Shown: positions 24,928 through 33,189, counted from the stretch's first letter. The stretch is DNA of 64,000 nt from Chryseobacterium cupriresistens (GCF_046614675.1 NZ_JBKKJT010000005.1:62001-126000), one strand, 5' to 3'. The notes: generated by a model from the letters alone, not told the origin. Numbers and translations: made by a program.

Positions 24928-27117
24928 ATGAGTTTAGAAATTTTAAATAATCCTTTATTGAGGAACATCACGGATTTCTCTCCCGGAAATGAGAATCCTG
25001 ATTTTATTAAGACTATTTTTCCGGTTCAGGAATCTCCTCCGGAATTAAAACAAAAAACCTCACTGCAGATTGCAAATACTTACTATGGAGGAAAGCCGGT
25101 TGTGGACGGTAATGGATTTCAGATCTATTCGGATGATCCTGTATTTGGAGGAAATATCGATGAAGTTGTTGTCTATAAAAGCAGGTTTAGCCAGACCATA
25201 GCCGGAGTTGATGTTGTTCTTTTTGCCAGTAAAAACGGAGCTTTTCTTTTACAGCGTTATTTGGAAGCTTTACCCAATAGCAATGAACTGATTCTATTTT
25301 TAGAAATTGATGACCGTTACAATCATAATACGGTAATGCGTGCTGTAGCGGGAGCAGGGCTTACAAATAAAAAGGATATGCCTTTTGCAGACATTCTCGG
25401 TTTTACAAGGAAACATGAAGTAACCGTTACACCAAAATCCCTCAAAAACCTTATTGAAAAAGGTCTTTACAGAAATAAAGTAGATTTTATAAGCTGGTTT
25501 CTGGGTTTGAAAGACAAAAGCATCGGGGAAATATTCAGTTTTTTTAAGCAGGAAGCTTTGGAAGCAGCTTCAACTTTTTTTACAAAAGGTATTGCCGAAA
25601 ATATTGTCAAACTAAGAATTTCAGAAAACGGATGGAATCCCAATCCGAAAGAAGGAGAATACAATCCCACTTTTATTCCGGAGGTCTTTTATAAAGAGAT
25701 AAAAGATTTCTATGAACATAAAGCATCCCAGAATCCTTATGAAAATCTTGCAGGCCAGAAAAAAATCAATGCCAAAATTGTAAAATCATTTTTTGAAAGC
25801 ATCAATGAAGCAAAAGAAGATTTTAATAGTCTGCTGAACAACGCTGAAACTTTCTTCCCTGCTTTTATCTATAAAAGAATCAATAAATCCCTGACTTTCT
25901 TTTTTAACCAGATCGACAAGCTGGAGAAGTTTATTGCAGACCCACTTACCGGAATGCAGCATATTGTCTACAAAAACTATCAGATTGCCAATGCTTTTCT
26001 TTGTGGAATTTATAACAGCCTGGTTGATATTATTGCCGGAATCTTTTCCATCATCGGCTTTATCTTCAAAGCAGTCGCTGCCATGGATAAAGTAAATGAC
26101 AGAAAAGAGGAATATGGGGAAATGTTCCTGGAACTGATGGAAGATTTGCTGGAAGGCATTCTGACTTTTGATTATGTGGAATTCTTTAAGCAGTGCATTA
26201 CCTTCCAGATAAAAACCATTGTCCGTCTGGTAAATTGGGTGGAAGAAATGATTCCTCAGATCACACTGGAAAAAGGGGCTTATTATTACGGATATATCAT
26301 TGGGATTATCATCGATATTATTGTGGAAACACTTCTTACAGGTGGAACGGCGGCCGTAGCCAAGCTGGCCAAATCCGTAGAAAGTTTTGTACTGAATCCA
26401 CTGGAAAAGATCACCAAGGCAATTACAACAGCAGAGAATGGACTGACCAAGATAATAGAATTTATTCGAATGATTCTCCGGGAATTTAAAAAGGGATCAA
26501 AAGAAATTTTTTCTAAATTAGAAAAGATTTTAAATGAGGTCTTTGGTTTTGGTGAAGAGGTAGCAGATCATGGTCTGTCTCCAAAACAGAAGATGGCGAA
26601 GGATAAGCAGAAGAGGATTCAGGAGGAAATAGACAAGAAGAAAAATGTAGAGAAAAAATCTTTAGATGAAATAGAAGGAGGTGGAATAAGTAAAAAATTA
26701 TTTTCTATTTGGAAAGTTAATTTGCAGGAAGGAAAATTTAATTGTGCAAACTGTGCTATTGCAACAGATGCTATATTAGCAGGAAAGCCGGCATCTGCAT
26801 TACCCTATACAATTCAGAAACGATTTAGAAATGGGAATTGGGAAAATTATGTTTCTTTATATGAAGGTACAAAGCCTATAATTTTAGAAAAAGAATTCGG
26901 AACTAAGTTTTCAAATTGGACAACTAATTTAAATGACTTAATAAGAGATTTAAAACCAGGTAAAAGAGGAATTATTTTTGGATATAAAGAAGGAACAAAT
27001 ATGGGACATTACTTTAATGTAATTAATGAAAACGGAGTGATTAAATTTCTTGATGGACAAATTGGTAAGAGAGCAAAATTAGTCTATGATTATTATCAAT
27101 TTTTACCAACAAATTAA
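24928..27117 (+). CDS. polymorphic toxin with C-terminal papain-fold (Tox-PL-like) domain
   Basis: The 729-aa protein has no signal peptide. Residues about 1-330 are soluble. About 345-500 contain two hydrophobic segments (NSLVDIIAGIFSIIGFIFKAV and YYGYIIGIIIDIIVETLLTGG), as in the pre-toxin region of polymorphic toxins. A charged helical linker (about 550-585) leads to a papain-like tip. The tip has NCANCAIATDAILAGKPASALP (C606, C609), GHYFNVIN (H694) and FLDGQIGK (D709), the Cys-His-Asp order of papain-fold toxin 1, a family of deamidase- or protease-like effectors. The tip DNA is distinctly more AT-rich than the preceding part. An Imm35-like gene follows 14 bp later. Confidence 0.85.
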   Translation: MSLEILNNPLLRNITDFSPGNENPDFIKTIFPVQESPPELKQKTSLQIANTYYGGKPVVDGNGFQIYSDDPVFGGNIDEVVVYKSRFSQTIAGVDVVLFASKNGAFLLQRYLEALPNSNELILFLEIDDRYNHNTVMRAVAGAGLTNKKDMPFADILGFTRKHEVTVTPKSLKNLIEKGLYRNKVDFISWFLGLKDKSIGEIFSFFKQEALEAASTFFTKGIAENIVKLRISENGWNPNPKEGEYNPTFIPEVFYKEIKDFYEHKASQNPYENLAGQKKINAKIVKSFFESINEAKEDFNSLLNNAETFFPAFIYKRINKSLTFFFNQIDKLEKFIADPLTGMQHIVYKNYQIANAFLCGIYNSLVDIIAGIFSIIGFIFKAVAAMDKVNDRKEEYGEMFLELMEDLLEGILTFDYVEFFKQCITFQIKTIVRLVNWVEEMIPQITLEKGAYYYGYIIGIIIDIIVETLLTGGTAAVAKLAKSVESFVLNPLEKITKAITTAENGLTKIIEFIRMILREFKKGSKEIFSKLEKILNEVFGFGEEVADHGLSPKQKMAKDKQKRIQEEIDKKKNVEKKSLDEIEGGGISKKLFSIWKVNLQEGKFNCANCAIATDAILAGKPASALPYTIQKRFRNGNWENYVSLYEGTKPIILEKEFGTKFSNWTTNLNDLIRDLKPGKRGIIFGYKEGTNMGHYFNVINENGVIKFLDGQIGKRAKLVYDYYQFLPTN

Positions 27118-27131
27118 TTAAAAAAACTATT

Positions 27132-27485
27132 ATGTACACAAAAGAGCAAGCAAGAGCAAAAATGCAAAGATTTGTAGATTATCAGAATAATTTAATAATC
27201 TGGAATGAAGAAGGAGATCCAGATATTGTCATATATGATCATCTTACAGAAGAACGTCCTTTCGGGTGGGTGTTTTATTGGCAGGTAAAGAATATTAAAG
27301 AAGATTTTTCTAATTTTTTAGCAGGAAATGGTCCTATTATTATTGAGAAAGATACACTAAATGTGTATAAAATGATGACTGCTATTTCTGTGGAAGAAAA
27401 TATTATGCTTTATAAAAAGGATAAAAATAAATTATTACAGTTGGAAGAAGATCAAGATGGGTTTTTCGATCCTATAAATCTGTAA
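27132..27485 (+). CDS. Imm35-like immunity protein
   Basis: This 117-aa acidic cytoplasmic protein has ERPFGWVFYWQVKN in the middle and GNGPIIIEKDTLNVYKM shortly after. Those blocks mark the Imm35/YrhB-like immunity family. Immunity proteins bind and neutralise the toxin encoded just upstream, and Imm35 is known to occur beside papain-fold toxins. The 14-bp spacing from the toxin stop supports the pair. Its base composition is as AT-rich as the toxin tip, so tip and immunity gene probably moved together. Confidence 0.82.
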   Translation: MYTKEQARAKMQRFVDYQNNLIIWNEEGDPDIVIYDHLTEERPFGWVFYWQVKNIKEDFSNFLAGNGPIIIEKDTLNVYKMMTAISVEENIMLYKKDKNKLLQLEEDQDGFFDPINL

Positions 27486-27563
27486 AAGTCATAACCAAAC
27501 TAAAAATGGAAATAAAATTCAAGATTTTTTTATTAGTAGAGTTTCAACTTTAAAATTTATTAC

Positions 27564-28217
27564 ATGCTAAAAACAAGTTTGATTTTCATTATTATGCTGT
27601 TTTTTTGTAAAGGTTATGCCCAAACTAACCTCTATGACTATTATGAAAATGGAAGATACCTTGATAATATAAGTATTAATAATACGGGATATTTTGCGAA
27701 AAAAGATCTGATGAAAAGCTATTTTGAATTGTACCCAGCTAAAAAACTAAAGGGTTTGTTTGAAACTTTGGCCTCTCCTAAAGGCTATCATACTGTTTAT
27801 GAAATAGAAAACAATGAAATCTATGTTAAGGAGTTTTGGATTCTTAAAAAGGAAGATAATGGATTATATACAAATATCACTAATGAGATATTTCCAACCA
27901 AAACGGATAGGAAAATAGATTGGTATTCGGGGTTGGTTCTTTTTACTTCGGGTAAGGGAACATTGAATGAAATGAATGTAAACTACGAGAAGAATGCCCT
28001 TTTTGAAATCAATAAAGGGAATATTGTAATGAGCCAGCATTTTAATTTAGAACAAATTTTGGATTATAAAGCAAGGTTATTTCAGATATTTAAAAAAACA
28101 GAAGAATATAAAATACATAAAAAAGAAGGTAGAGATCGAGGATGGAGAGATAGTACAACAGATGCATTCGAACAAGATATTGTTTTAGATTATTACAATA
28201 CGATTATTATTAAATAA
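27564..28217 (+). CDS. orphan secreted protein behind the toxin-immunity pair
   Basis: A 217-aa protein with a signal peptide (MLKTSLIFIIMLFFCKGYAQ). The mature part has several aromatic and Lys-rich strands and no motif I recognise. It is AT-rich like the toxin tip and the immunity gene and ends at a bidirectional terminator at 28298-28324. It might be a periplasmic second immunity factor for this or a displaced toxin, or simply a lineage-specific protein. Location is the only evidence. Confidence 0.6.
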   Translation: MLKTSLIFIIMLFFCKGYAQTNLYDYYENGRYLDNISINNTGYFAKKDLMKSYFELYPAKKLKGLFETLASPKGYHTVYEIENNEIYVKEFWILKKEDNGLYTNITNEIFPTKTDRKIDWYSGLVLFTSGKGTLNEMNVNYEKNALFEINKGNIVMSQHFNLEQILDYKARLFQIFKKTEEYKIHKKEGRDRGWRDSTTDAFEQDIVLDYYNTIIIK

Positions 28218-28297
28218 CAGATGCATTTAAATTTTACGCTTTTTAGAAAATGGTTTTTGAGTGTTAAATAAAAGAATATAGAAAAGATTCTTAAAAA

Positions 28298-28324
28298 ATA
28301 TCCCGCTTTCAAAGCGGGATATTA
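28298..28324. terminator. bidirectional terminator ending the toxin cluster
   Basis: Arms ATATCCCGCTT / AAGCGGGATAT with a 3-nt loop, between the convergent secreted-protein and serine-protease genes, flanked by A and T runs. Confidence 0.85.
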
Positions 28325-28344
28325 ATTTAAACTAAAAAAATAAA

Positions 28345-29355
28345 TTAAGGATGTTCATTTCTCGCTCTGATGACCAGATTGACTAAATCTGAGCCGCCAC
28401 TTGCAAAATTATTGCTTGGATTATGTGCGCTTTGGGTTGCTACAGCATACGGAGAGCCATCCCAATATCCCCAGAAAGGACCTCCGCTTTGTCCAGGCCA
28501 TATATCTGCTTTATGGCTCATGCTTTCGTTGTCATCAGCACTCCAGAAATCTCCATCCAGTGCGATACCTGTCTGGTAGGTAGGTCTTTGCGTTCCGGTA
28601 AGGTCTCCCGGATATCCTGCGTGGGTCCAGTAGGCACCACCGTCCCATGAATCTGAATAGGATTTTGAACCTAACCAGCCTGTGCTGTTTCCGATAGGTC
28701 TGTCCAATACAATTACCACATAATCATATTGTATCTCTGTAGAATCAATAGAAGGTCCTGCAACTTTATACTTGTAATACGTTAAGGTACCCCAGGCAGT
28801 TCCGTAAGGAGCGCTTCCGTTGTAATACATGGGTGTGAATTTCAGCCATCCTGTTGTATTATTAGGCTGCCAGTCTACAATGTGAGAGCAGGTAAGAAGG
28901 TGTCTAGGCCCGATCATCACACCGCTTCCAGACCCCAGAGAACTTTCTACTCTGCCGACACATCTCCACGGATAGGCTGTAGAATTGTATACTTTTCTCT
29001 GATCGACTCCAAAAATGGTTCTTGCATTTTCAGGAGTCAGGAAAGAATCCCTGTCGATAAATTTAGGTTTACGGTCTCTTTTCGGTTCAAGCTTTGGATT
29101 GTACTCAAAATCAGCATGGGTAGGATAGAAATGGTCGGTTTCCAGTGCCCGGTTTTCTGCTGTTTTTTCGTCCATAGGCATTCCTATTGTTTTCATTCCT
29201 TTAGGAAAAGTTCTTCCGTTAATGGTTTCCATAGCGGGAGCCTGCTTAAATAGTTTTTCAACTGCTTCTGGTTTTTCAGTTGATTTTGCTTTAACAGTTC
29301 TAAGTCTTAGAACTTCTTCAGCGGTCATTGGGTTGTTGTTTTCGGTTTTTGACAT
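28345..29355 (-). CDS. V8-like (S1B) serine protease with pro-segment
   Basis: The 336-aa protein shows a chymotrypsin-fold triad: LTCSHIVDW (H158), QYDYVVIVL (D211) and WPGQSGGPFWG (S290). Before the fold, FGVDQRKVYNSTAYPWRCVGRVE near residue 115 matches the region just ahead of mature V8-type glutamyl endopeptidases, so residues 1 to about 120 are a putative inhibitory pro-segment. There is no signal peptide, so it appears cytoplasmic or exported by an unusual route. It lies 72 bp downstream of the caspase-like gene, and both have a related upstream motif. Proteolytic activation by that caspase is an attractive but unproven idea. Confidence 0.82.
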   Translation of the reverse strand: MSKTENNNPMTAEEVLRLRTVKAKSTEKPEAVEKLFKQAPAMETINGRTFPKGMKTIGMPMDEKTAENRALETDHFYPTHADFEYNPKLEPKRDRKPKFIDRDSFLTPENARTIFGVDQRKVYNSTAYPWRCVGRVESSLGSGSGVMIGPRHLLTCSHIVDWQPNNTTGWLKFTPMYYNGSAPYGTAWGTLTYYKYKVAGPSIDSTEIQYDYVVIVLDRPIGNSTGWLGSKSYSDSWDGGAYWTHAGYPGDLTGTQRPTYQTGIALDGDFWSADDNESMSHKADIWPGQSGGPFWGYWDGSPYAVATQSAHNPSNNFASGGSDLVNLVIRARNEHP

Positions 29356-29375
29356 GATTATTATTTTAATCTGGT

Positions 29376-29406
29376 ATATTCCTACTCTTTTGATGGCTTT
29401 TCGGAT
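29376..29406 (-). promoter_or_regulatory. upstream motif of the serine protease, shared with the caspase gene
   Basis: The + strand reads ATATTCCTACTC, a variable stretch, then GGCTTTTCGG. A closely related block lies at 30290-30320 before the caspase gene. On the minus strand it ends about 20 nt before the ATG. It might be a promoter, operator or leader element. Confidence 0.45.
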
Positions 29407-29427
29407 TCCGCCGGTAATGGTTATTAG

Positions 29428-30273
29428 TTAAGTGAATATTTTTTGTGAAAATTCTCCAGTGATGCTTTCTGTCTGGTTGATCTGGGCTGCTCCCATAGCC
29501 GCTAAGGCAATGGCAACCTGTTTATCAAGAGTTTTTCTTACAATATTACCGTTGGTAGCACGTAATATTTTACAGAAATGATGCGTAAAATAGCCTCGTA
29601 TCTGTCCGCTGATATTTCCTTCCATGGACACCTGATTGTCTTTTGCTGCAGCCCATAACGTATGATTCATTCCGGTAACAGGCACAAGCGCTTTAGTGAG
29701 AACGGTTGATTTTTTTGAACTTTTAGAAGTCTCCATTTCACTGGCGTAAGTGAGATAAAATTCATCCTCAAGCATTGGAGGGATATAGCGGGCTGTTTCG
29801 TTGAGAAGATCAGCTTCCAGTCCCAGATCCATTTTTCTGGTTCCTGTTCCCGAATAACAGCAGTCGAAGATAACTTCCATATTTACTCCGGCTTTTAGCT
29901 TGCTGAGAACAGTTTTAAAATCATCATCCCGAATGACACCGTTATTGGCGTAATCATGCGGACAAATAGCCTCGTCCAAACCATCCAGTTCAAGATCCGA
30001 TCCGATATTGGCCACTCTGGTTCCGTGTCCTGAATAATAAAAAACAAGAGAATCTCCTTTTACACTCGTGCTGATCATGGATTTCAGATAGTTCAATATA
30101 TTCGCTCTTGTAGCATTCTGATTGGTCAGGATTTTAATCTTTGCCGGACTAAAACCACAGATCACCAATGTGTTTGCCATATCTCTCGCATCGTTTACAC
30201 AGCCGTTAAGATCCGGACCTCCGTATCCGATGGGTGCATAATCATTAATTCCTACGATAAGTGCTTTTTTCAT
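29428..30273 (-). CDS. caspase-family (C14) protease
   Basis: A 281-aa protein with the caspase/metacaspase p20 fold: KKALIVGINDYAPIG at the start, SLVFYYSGHGTRV (catalytic H83), DEAICPHDY and MEVIFDCCYSGTG (catalytic C139). No signal peptide, transmembrane helix or extra domain was seen, so it is a stand-alone orthocaspase-like enzyme, probably Arg/Lys-specific. I took the ATG at 30273; the frame stays open for 70 codons upstream without family-like sequence. It is followed by the serine protease gene. Bacterial caspase-like enzymes take part in cell-death or defence modules, but the role here is not shown. Confidence 0.88.
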   Translation of the reverse strand: MKKALIVGINDYAPIGYGGPDLNGCVNDARDMANTLVICGFSPAKIKILTNQNATRANILNYLKSMISTSVKGDSLVFYYSGHGTRVANIGSDLELDGLDEAICPHDYANNGVIRDDDFKTVLSKLKAGVNMEVIFDCCYSGTGTRKMDLGLEADLLNETARYIPPMLEDEFYLTYASEMETSKSSKKSTVLTKALVPVTGMNHTLWAAAKDNQVSMEGNISGQIRGYFTHHFCKILRATNGNIVRKTLDKQVAIALAAMGAAQINQTESITGEFSQKIFT

Positions 30274-30289
30274 TGTATTAGTTTTAAAA

Positions 30290-30320
30290 ATATTCCCTAC
30301 TCTGTTCCGGCTTTTCGGGG
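30290..30320 (-). promoter_or_regulatory. upstream motif of the caspase gene, shared with the serine protease
   Basis: The + strand reads ATATTCCCTACTCTG, TTCC, then GGCTTTTCGG, aligned with 29376-29406 apart from two small gaps. It begins 17 nt upstream of the start codon on the minus strand. The shared element suggests joint control of the two genes. Confidence 0.45.
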
Positions 30321-30448
30321 GCTGCCTTTTTGTGTTTTTTTCTATGACAAAATTCCATCTTTCAGAAGAGCAAAAACAGAGGAGAAAACCGTATTTTGAA
30401 AAAGGAAAAACACCTTTTCGTTTGCAAATGAATGAGTTGTGAAATAAA

Positions 30449-30478
30449 AATCCGGCAGGTTGAAAAGCTGCCGGATTC
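30449..30478 (-). terminator. terminator of the four-gene sensory operon
   Basis: 10-bp arms AATCCGGCAG / CTGCCGGATT with a 9-nt loop, beyond the response-regulator stop; on the minus strand it is followed by TTTTATTTC. Confidence 0.85.
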
Positions 30479-30536
30479 GTCAATAGAATGTAAAAATGTT
30501 TATTTTTTCAGGAAATAAATAGGATTAAAAATTAAG

Positions 30537-31181
30537 TCAGCACAAATCATGCTTCAAAGCAAAAAGTACCAGACCCGCTCTGTTTTTTATATCCAGTTTC
30601 ACAAAAACCGAATCTCTGTAGCCATCAATGGTTTTAGGACTGAGGCACATTTTGTCAGCAATCTCCTTATAAGTAAGTTCGCTGCAGGCCCATTTGATAA
30701 ATTCTTTCTCCCGGTCTCTCAGCTCAGAAAGCAGGGAGGCATTTTTCGCTTCCTCTGTTTTTACTTTCAATAACTTTTGGGCTACAAAATCAGTATAAAA
30801 GCTGCCTTTCTCAAATACCGTTTCAATAGCCTGGAAAAGGATAGAAGGCTGCATGTCTTTCAGCAGATAGCCTTTAGCGCCGGCCTTTAACATTTTAATT
30901 AATATTCTTTCATCATCATCCATGGTAAGGGCAATGACTTTAATATCGGGATAATGCTCTGTAAGCCATTCTGTAGTTTCTATACCATTTTTATAAGGCA
31001 TATTAACATCCATCAGGACTACGGCAGGTAATTCAGAAGCTTTTTCCACGCCCGCAATAAATTCTTCTCCGTTGGGATGATTCATAATGACCCGATATTG
31101 AGTGTTTTCTGTGATCATATTCTCCAGTGCTTTGGAGATTAAGGTATGATCATCAACGATCGCTATGGGAATTGTTTTCAT
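30537..31181 (-). CDS. LuxR/NarL-family response regulator
   Basis: A 214-aa protein with a receiver domain (IPIAIVDDHTLISKAL; phosphoacceptor in AVVLMDVNMPYKNG; conserved Lys in AKGYLLKDMQPS). The C-terminal LuxR-type HTH (REKEFIKWACSELTYKEIADKMCLSPKTIDGYRDSVFVKL) binds DNA. The start overlaps the kinase stop by 4 bp, giving a cognate pair. It is the last gene of a lipoprotein / membrane protein / kinase / regulator operon. Targets are unknown; the nearby caspase and protease genes are candidates by location. Confidence 0.92.
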   Translation of the reverse strand: MKTIPIAIVDDHTLISKALENMITENTQYRVIMNHPNGEEFIAGVEKASELPAVVLMDVNMPYKNGIETTEWLTEHYPDIKVIALTMDDDERILIKMLKAGAKGYLLKDMQPSILFQAIETVFEKGSFYTDFVAQKLLKVKTEEAKNASLLSELRDREKEFIKWACSELTYKEIADKMCLSPKTIDGYRDSVFVKLDIKNRAGLVLFALKHDLC

Positions 31182-31948
31182 AATAAATTTTTATGATAGG
31201 TTATCAAAGTTTGTGTTCCTTTATTCAGTTCTGAATGTATAGACAGTTCAGCGTGAATCAGTTTGGCTCTCAGTTCCATGTTTTTTAATCCTGAGCCGTC
31301 CTGATTACTATCGATATCAAAGCCTCTTCCGTTGTCCGAGATACTGATATGTAGTTTTTCACAGTCATCCTCCATGTGTATGGAAACATTTTTGGCTTTG
31401 GAATGTTTCAAAATATTATTGATACTTTCCTGAATAATTCTGAAAAGGATCAGTCCGTGTTTAGGCGAAATATCAATATCCTGCTTTTGTGTGATGAATT
31501 CTATTTTTAATAATTTCAGTTTTTTAATCCTCTTAACTTCTCTTTCAATGGATTCTGCCAGTCCGAAATGAATGATCTGTTCAGTGATTAATGTCTTAGA
31601 AAGATTTCTTATATCCTGTATACATTCTCCCAATAATTCATTGAGCTCGATGAGGTCTTCTTTTTCTGAATTCCGGAGTTTGGTAATCAGCTGGTTTTGG
31701 CGTAAGCGGACCACAGATAATTTCTGTCCCACATCATCATGCAGTTCCTGCCCTATATAATTGAGCGTTTGTTCTTTCATTTCTACCTGTGAAGTTGCCA
31801 GTTCCTTTTCAAACCGAAGATCTTTTTCCTTCTGCTCAATCAGCAGGGTTGTTTTTTTCCGGATAAAAACCGCATAAATGAAGACCATTGTCAAAACAAC
31901 GATGAATAAAGTAATCGTAAAGATGATAACCAGATTATTCTCTTCCAT
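31178..31948 (-). CDS. NarX-like (HisKA_3) histidine kinase
   Basis: The 256-aa kinase has one N-terminal membrane helix (VIIFTITLFIVVLTMVFIYAVF), a short coiled coil, then YIGQELHDDVGQKLSVV, the HisKA_3 phosphorylation box with its His. The ATPase domain has LFRIIQESINNILKHSKAKN (N box), ISDNGRGFD and GSGLKNMELRAKLI (G boxes). It has no own sensor domain, so the signal may come from the seven-helix membrane protein or lipoprotein encoded upstream. It overlaps the LuxR-type regulator by 4 bp. Confidence 0.9.
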   Translation of the reverse strand: MEENNLVIIFTITLFIVVLTMVFIYAVFIRKKTTLLIEQKEKDLRFEKELATSQVEMKEQTLNYIGQELHDDVGQKLSVVRLRQNQLITKLRNSEKEDLIELNELLGECIQDIRNLSKTLITEQIIHFGLAESIEREVKRIKKLKLLKIEFITQKQDIDISPKHGLILFRIIQESINNILKHSKAKNVSIHMEDDCEKLHISISDNGRGFDIDSNQDGSGLKNMELRAKLIHAELSIHSELNKGTQTLITYHKNLL

Positions 31949-31961
31949 ATCTGCAAAGCAT

Positions 31962-32606
31962 TTATCTTGTTCTTTCCTGTTTGTTCCAGATTAAACCCAA
32001 TATGAGTATGCCATTACTGATCAGATTCAGCATAAATAAAATAAAAAAATAAATAGTCTCTGATACAGTAGTTCTAAAAAAGAATATCGGGATGCTTCCA
32101 ATAAAGAATATTAGCAAAGCAACTGATATCCAGAATGGTAAATAATTTTTGATTTCCAATACTTTATCAGAATTAAAGGTTTGGTACAGGAACAAAATGA
32201 TTGAAAACAGCAACAGGAGGATATCTGCATAGAGCATATTAAAAGAAAAATGATGAAGCAGATCATCTTCTGTATAAAACATCACAACAATATTGAGGAC
32301 AAAAAGAACCAGGATGATGATCTGTATCTTTTTGAGCAGCGGAACATATAATAATTGGTAATAATACAGTAAGTACAGAAAAAATACAATCATTAAAAAA
32401 CCAATTACATAGAAGATGTCCGTAGGCAGATTGGTCAGCTTGAAATAGAAATAACAGGAAATATCAATCACGGAAAACAACAGATATCCTATGATAAAAA
32501 ATAAATTCTCCTTTCCGGTTTTTCTGTATTTTATGACCATTAGAATCATCACTACAATGGATATGGCCATCGATATCTGTTTCCCTGTTTCAATATTCCA
32601 GTTCAT
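31962..32606 (-). CDS. seven-helix membrane protein of the sensory operon
   Basis: The 214-aa product has seven evenly spaced hydrophobic segments separated by short loops with several aromatic and charged residues. There is no signal peptide. Layout and length resemble the 7TM sensor units that precede bacterial kinases, here as a separate protein. It lies 13 bp upstream of the kinase and 13 bp downstream of a lipoprotein gene, so the four form one operon. The ligand is unknown. Confidence 0.75.
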   Translation of the reverse strand: MNWNIETGKQISMAISIVVMILMVIKYRKTGKENLFFIIGYLLFSVIDISCYFYFKLTNLPTDIFYVIGFLMIVFFLYLLYYYQLLYVPLLKKIQIIILVLFVLNIVVMFYTEDDLLHHFSFNMLYADILLLLFSIILFLYQTFNSDKVLEIKNYLPFWISVALLIFFIGSIPIFFFRTTVSETIYFFILFMLNLISNGILILGLIWNKQERTR

Positions 32607-32619
32607 AATGCTGTGTTTT

Positions 32620-33165
32620 TTAAGGCATTGTTTCCGATAACGTTTTTGGTGGCGGGGCCAGATTGGTCATGTTCATAGATTCTATAGAAGTAACGTCTGT
32701 GTTTTCTTCGGTGGTGGCTGATCTGGCCATGGCCTTCTCTCTTTCTCTTTTTTGGGCAGTAGGCACTAAAAATATAGTTTGATAGCCTGCATATTCCGGT
32801 TTTGCCATTCTGTTTTTAGGATGATTCATCGGGTATTTTCCCATGTAGATCCTGATTCCTGGATTTTTTAATTTTTGTTTTCTGGCATTTTCTTTTACAT
32901 ATTTAATATAGCCTTCCATATCTTCAAGCGAAAACCAGTACCATCTCGAATCAGGTTCACCGTTTCTGTACTTCATGAGAATTTCATGATTGGTTCTGGT
33001 GTATTCATCAAAAAGAACTCGCCCTTCACGGTAGCTGATCAGTTTCTTTTTATAACTGTTGCTTACAGGTTCTTTAGGAGGTTCGGTGCAGCTAAGCAGA
33101 CAAAATGCCAGAATAAGAGCTGCACATAAGGGACTTAAAATCTTAGTAAAAAAGGAAGTTTTCAT
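32620..33165 (-). CDS. lipoprotein, first gene of the sensory operon
   Basis: A 181-aa lipoprotein: MKTSFFTKILSPLCAALILAFCLLSC, with acylated Cys in LLSCTEPPKEP near residue 26. The mature part has WYWFSLEDMEGYIKYVKENARK and IRIYMGKYP, ending in a Pro/Thr-rich tail. I chose the ATG at 33165; 15 upstream codons in frame do not improve the signal peptide. The family is unknown. As a periplasmic lipoprotein beside a 7TM protein and kinase it is a candidate ligand-binding accessory. Confidence 0.7.
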   Translation of the reverse strand: MKTSFFTKILSPLCAALILAFCLLSCTEPPKEPVSNSYKKKLISYREGRVLFDEYTRTNHEILMKYRNGEPDSRWYWFSLEDMEGYIKYVKENARKQKLKNPGIRIYMGKYPMNHPKNRMAKPEYAGYQTIFLVPTAQKREREKAMARSATTEENTDVTSIESMNMTNLAPPPKTLSETMP

Positions 33166-33189
33166 TTTTATGGTTTTAATTTTATGGAA

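Noticed and set aside
19127..28217. Contractile injection system or R-type tailocin
   Set aside because: Only a fibre-like protein was seen. No sheath, inner tube, baseplate, spike, AAA+ ATPase or tape-measure gene lies in or around the cluster.
30274..30483. 70-residue N-terminal extension of the caspase
   Set aside because: It covers the upstream motif and the terminator of the neighbouring operon and does not look like a folded domain or signal peptide.
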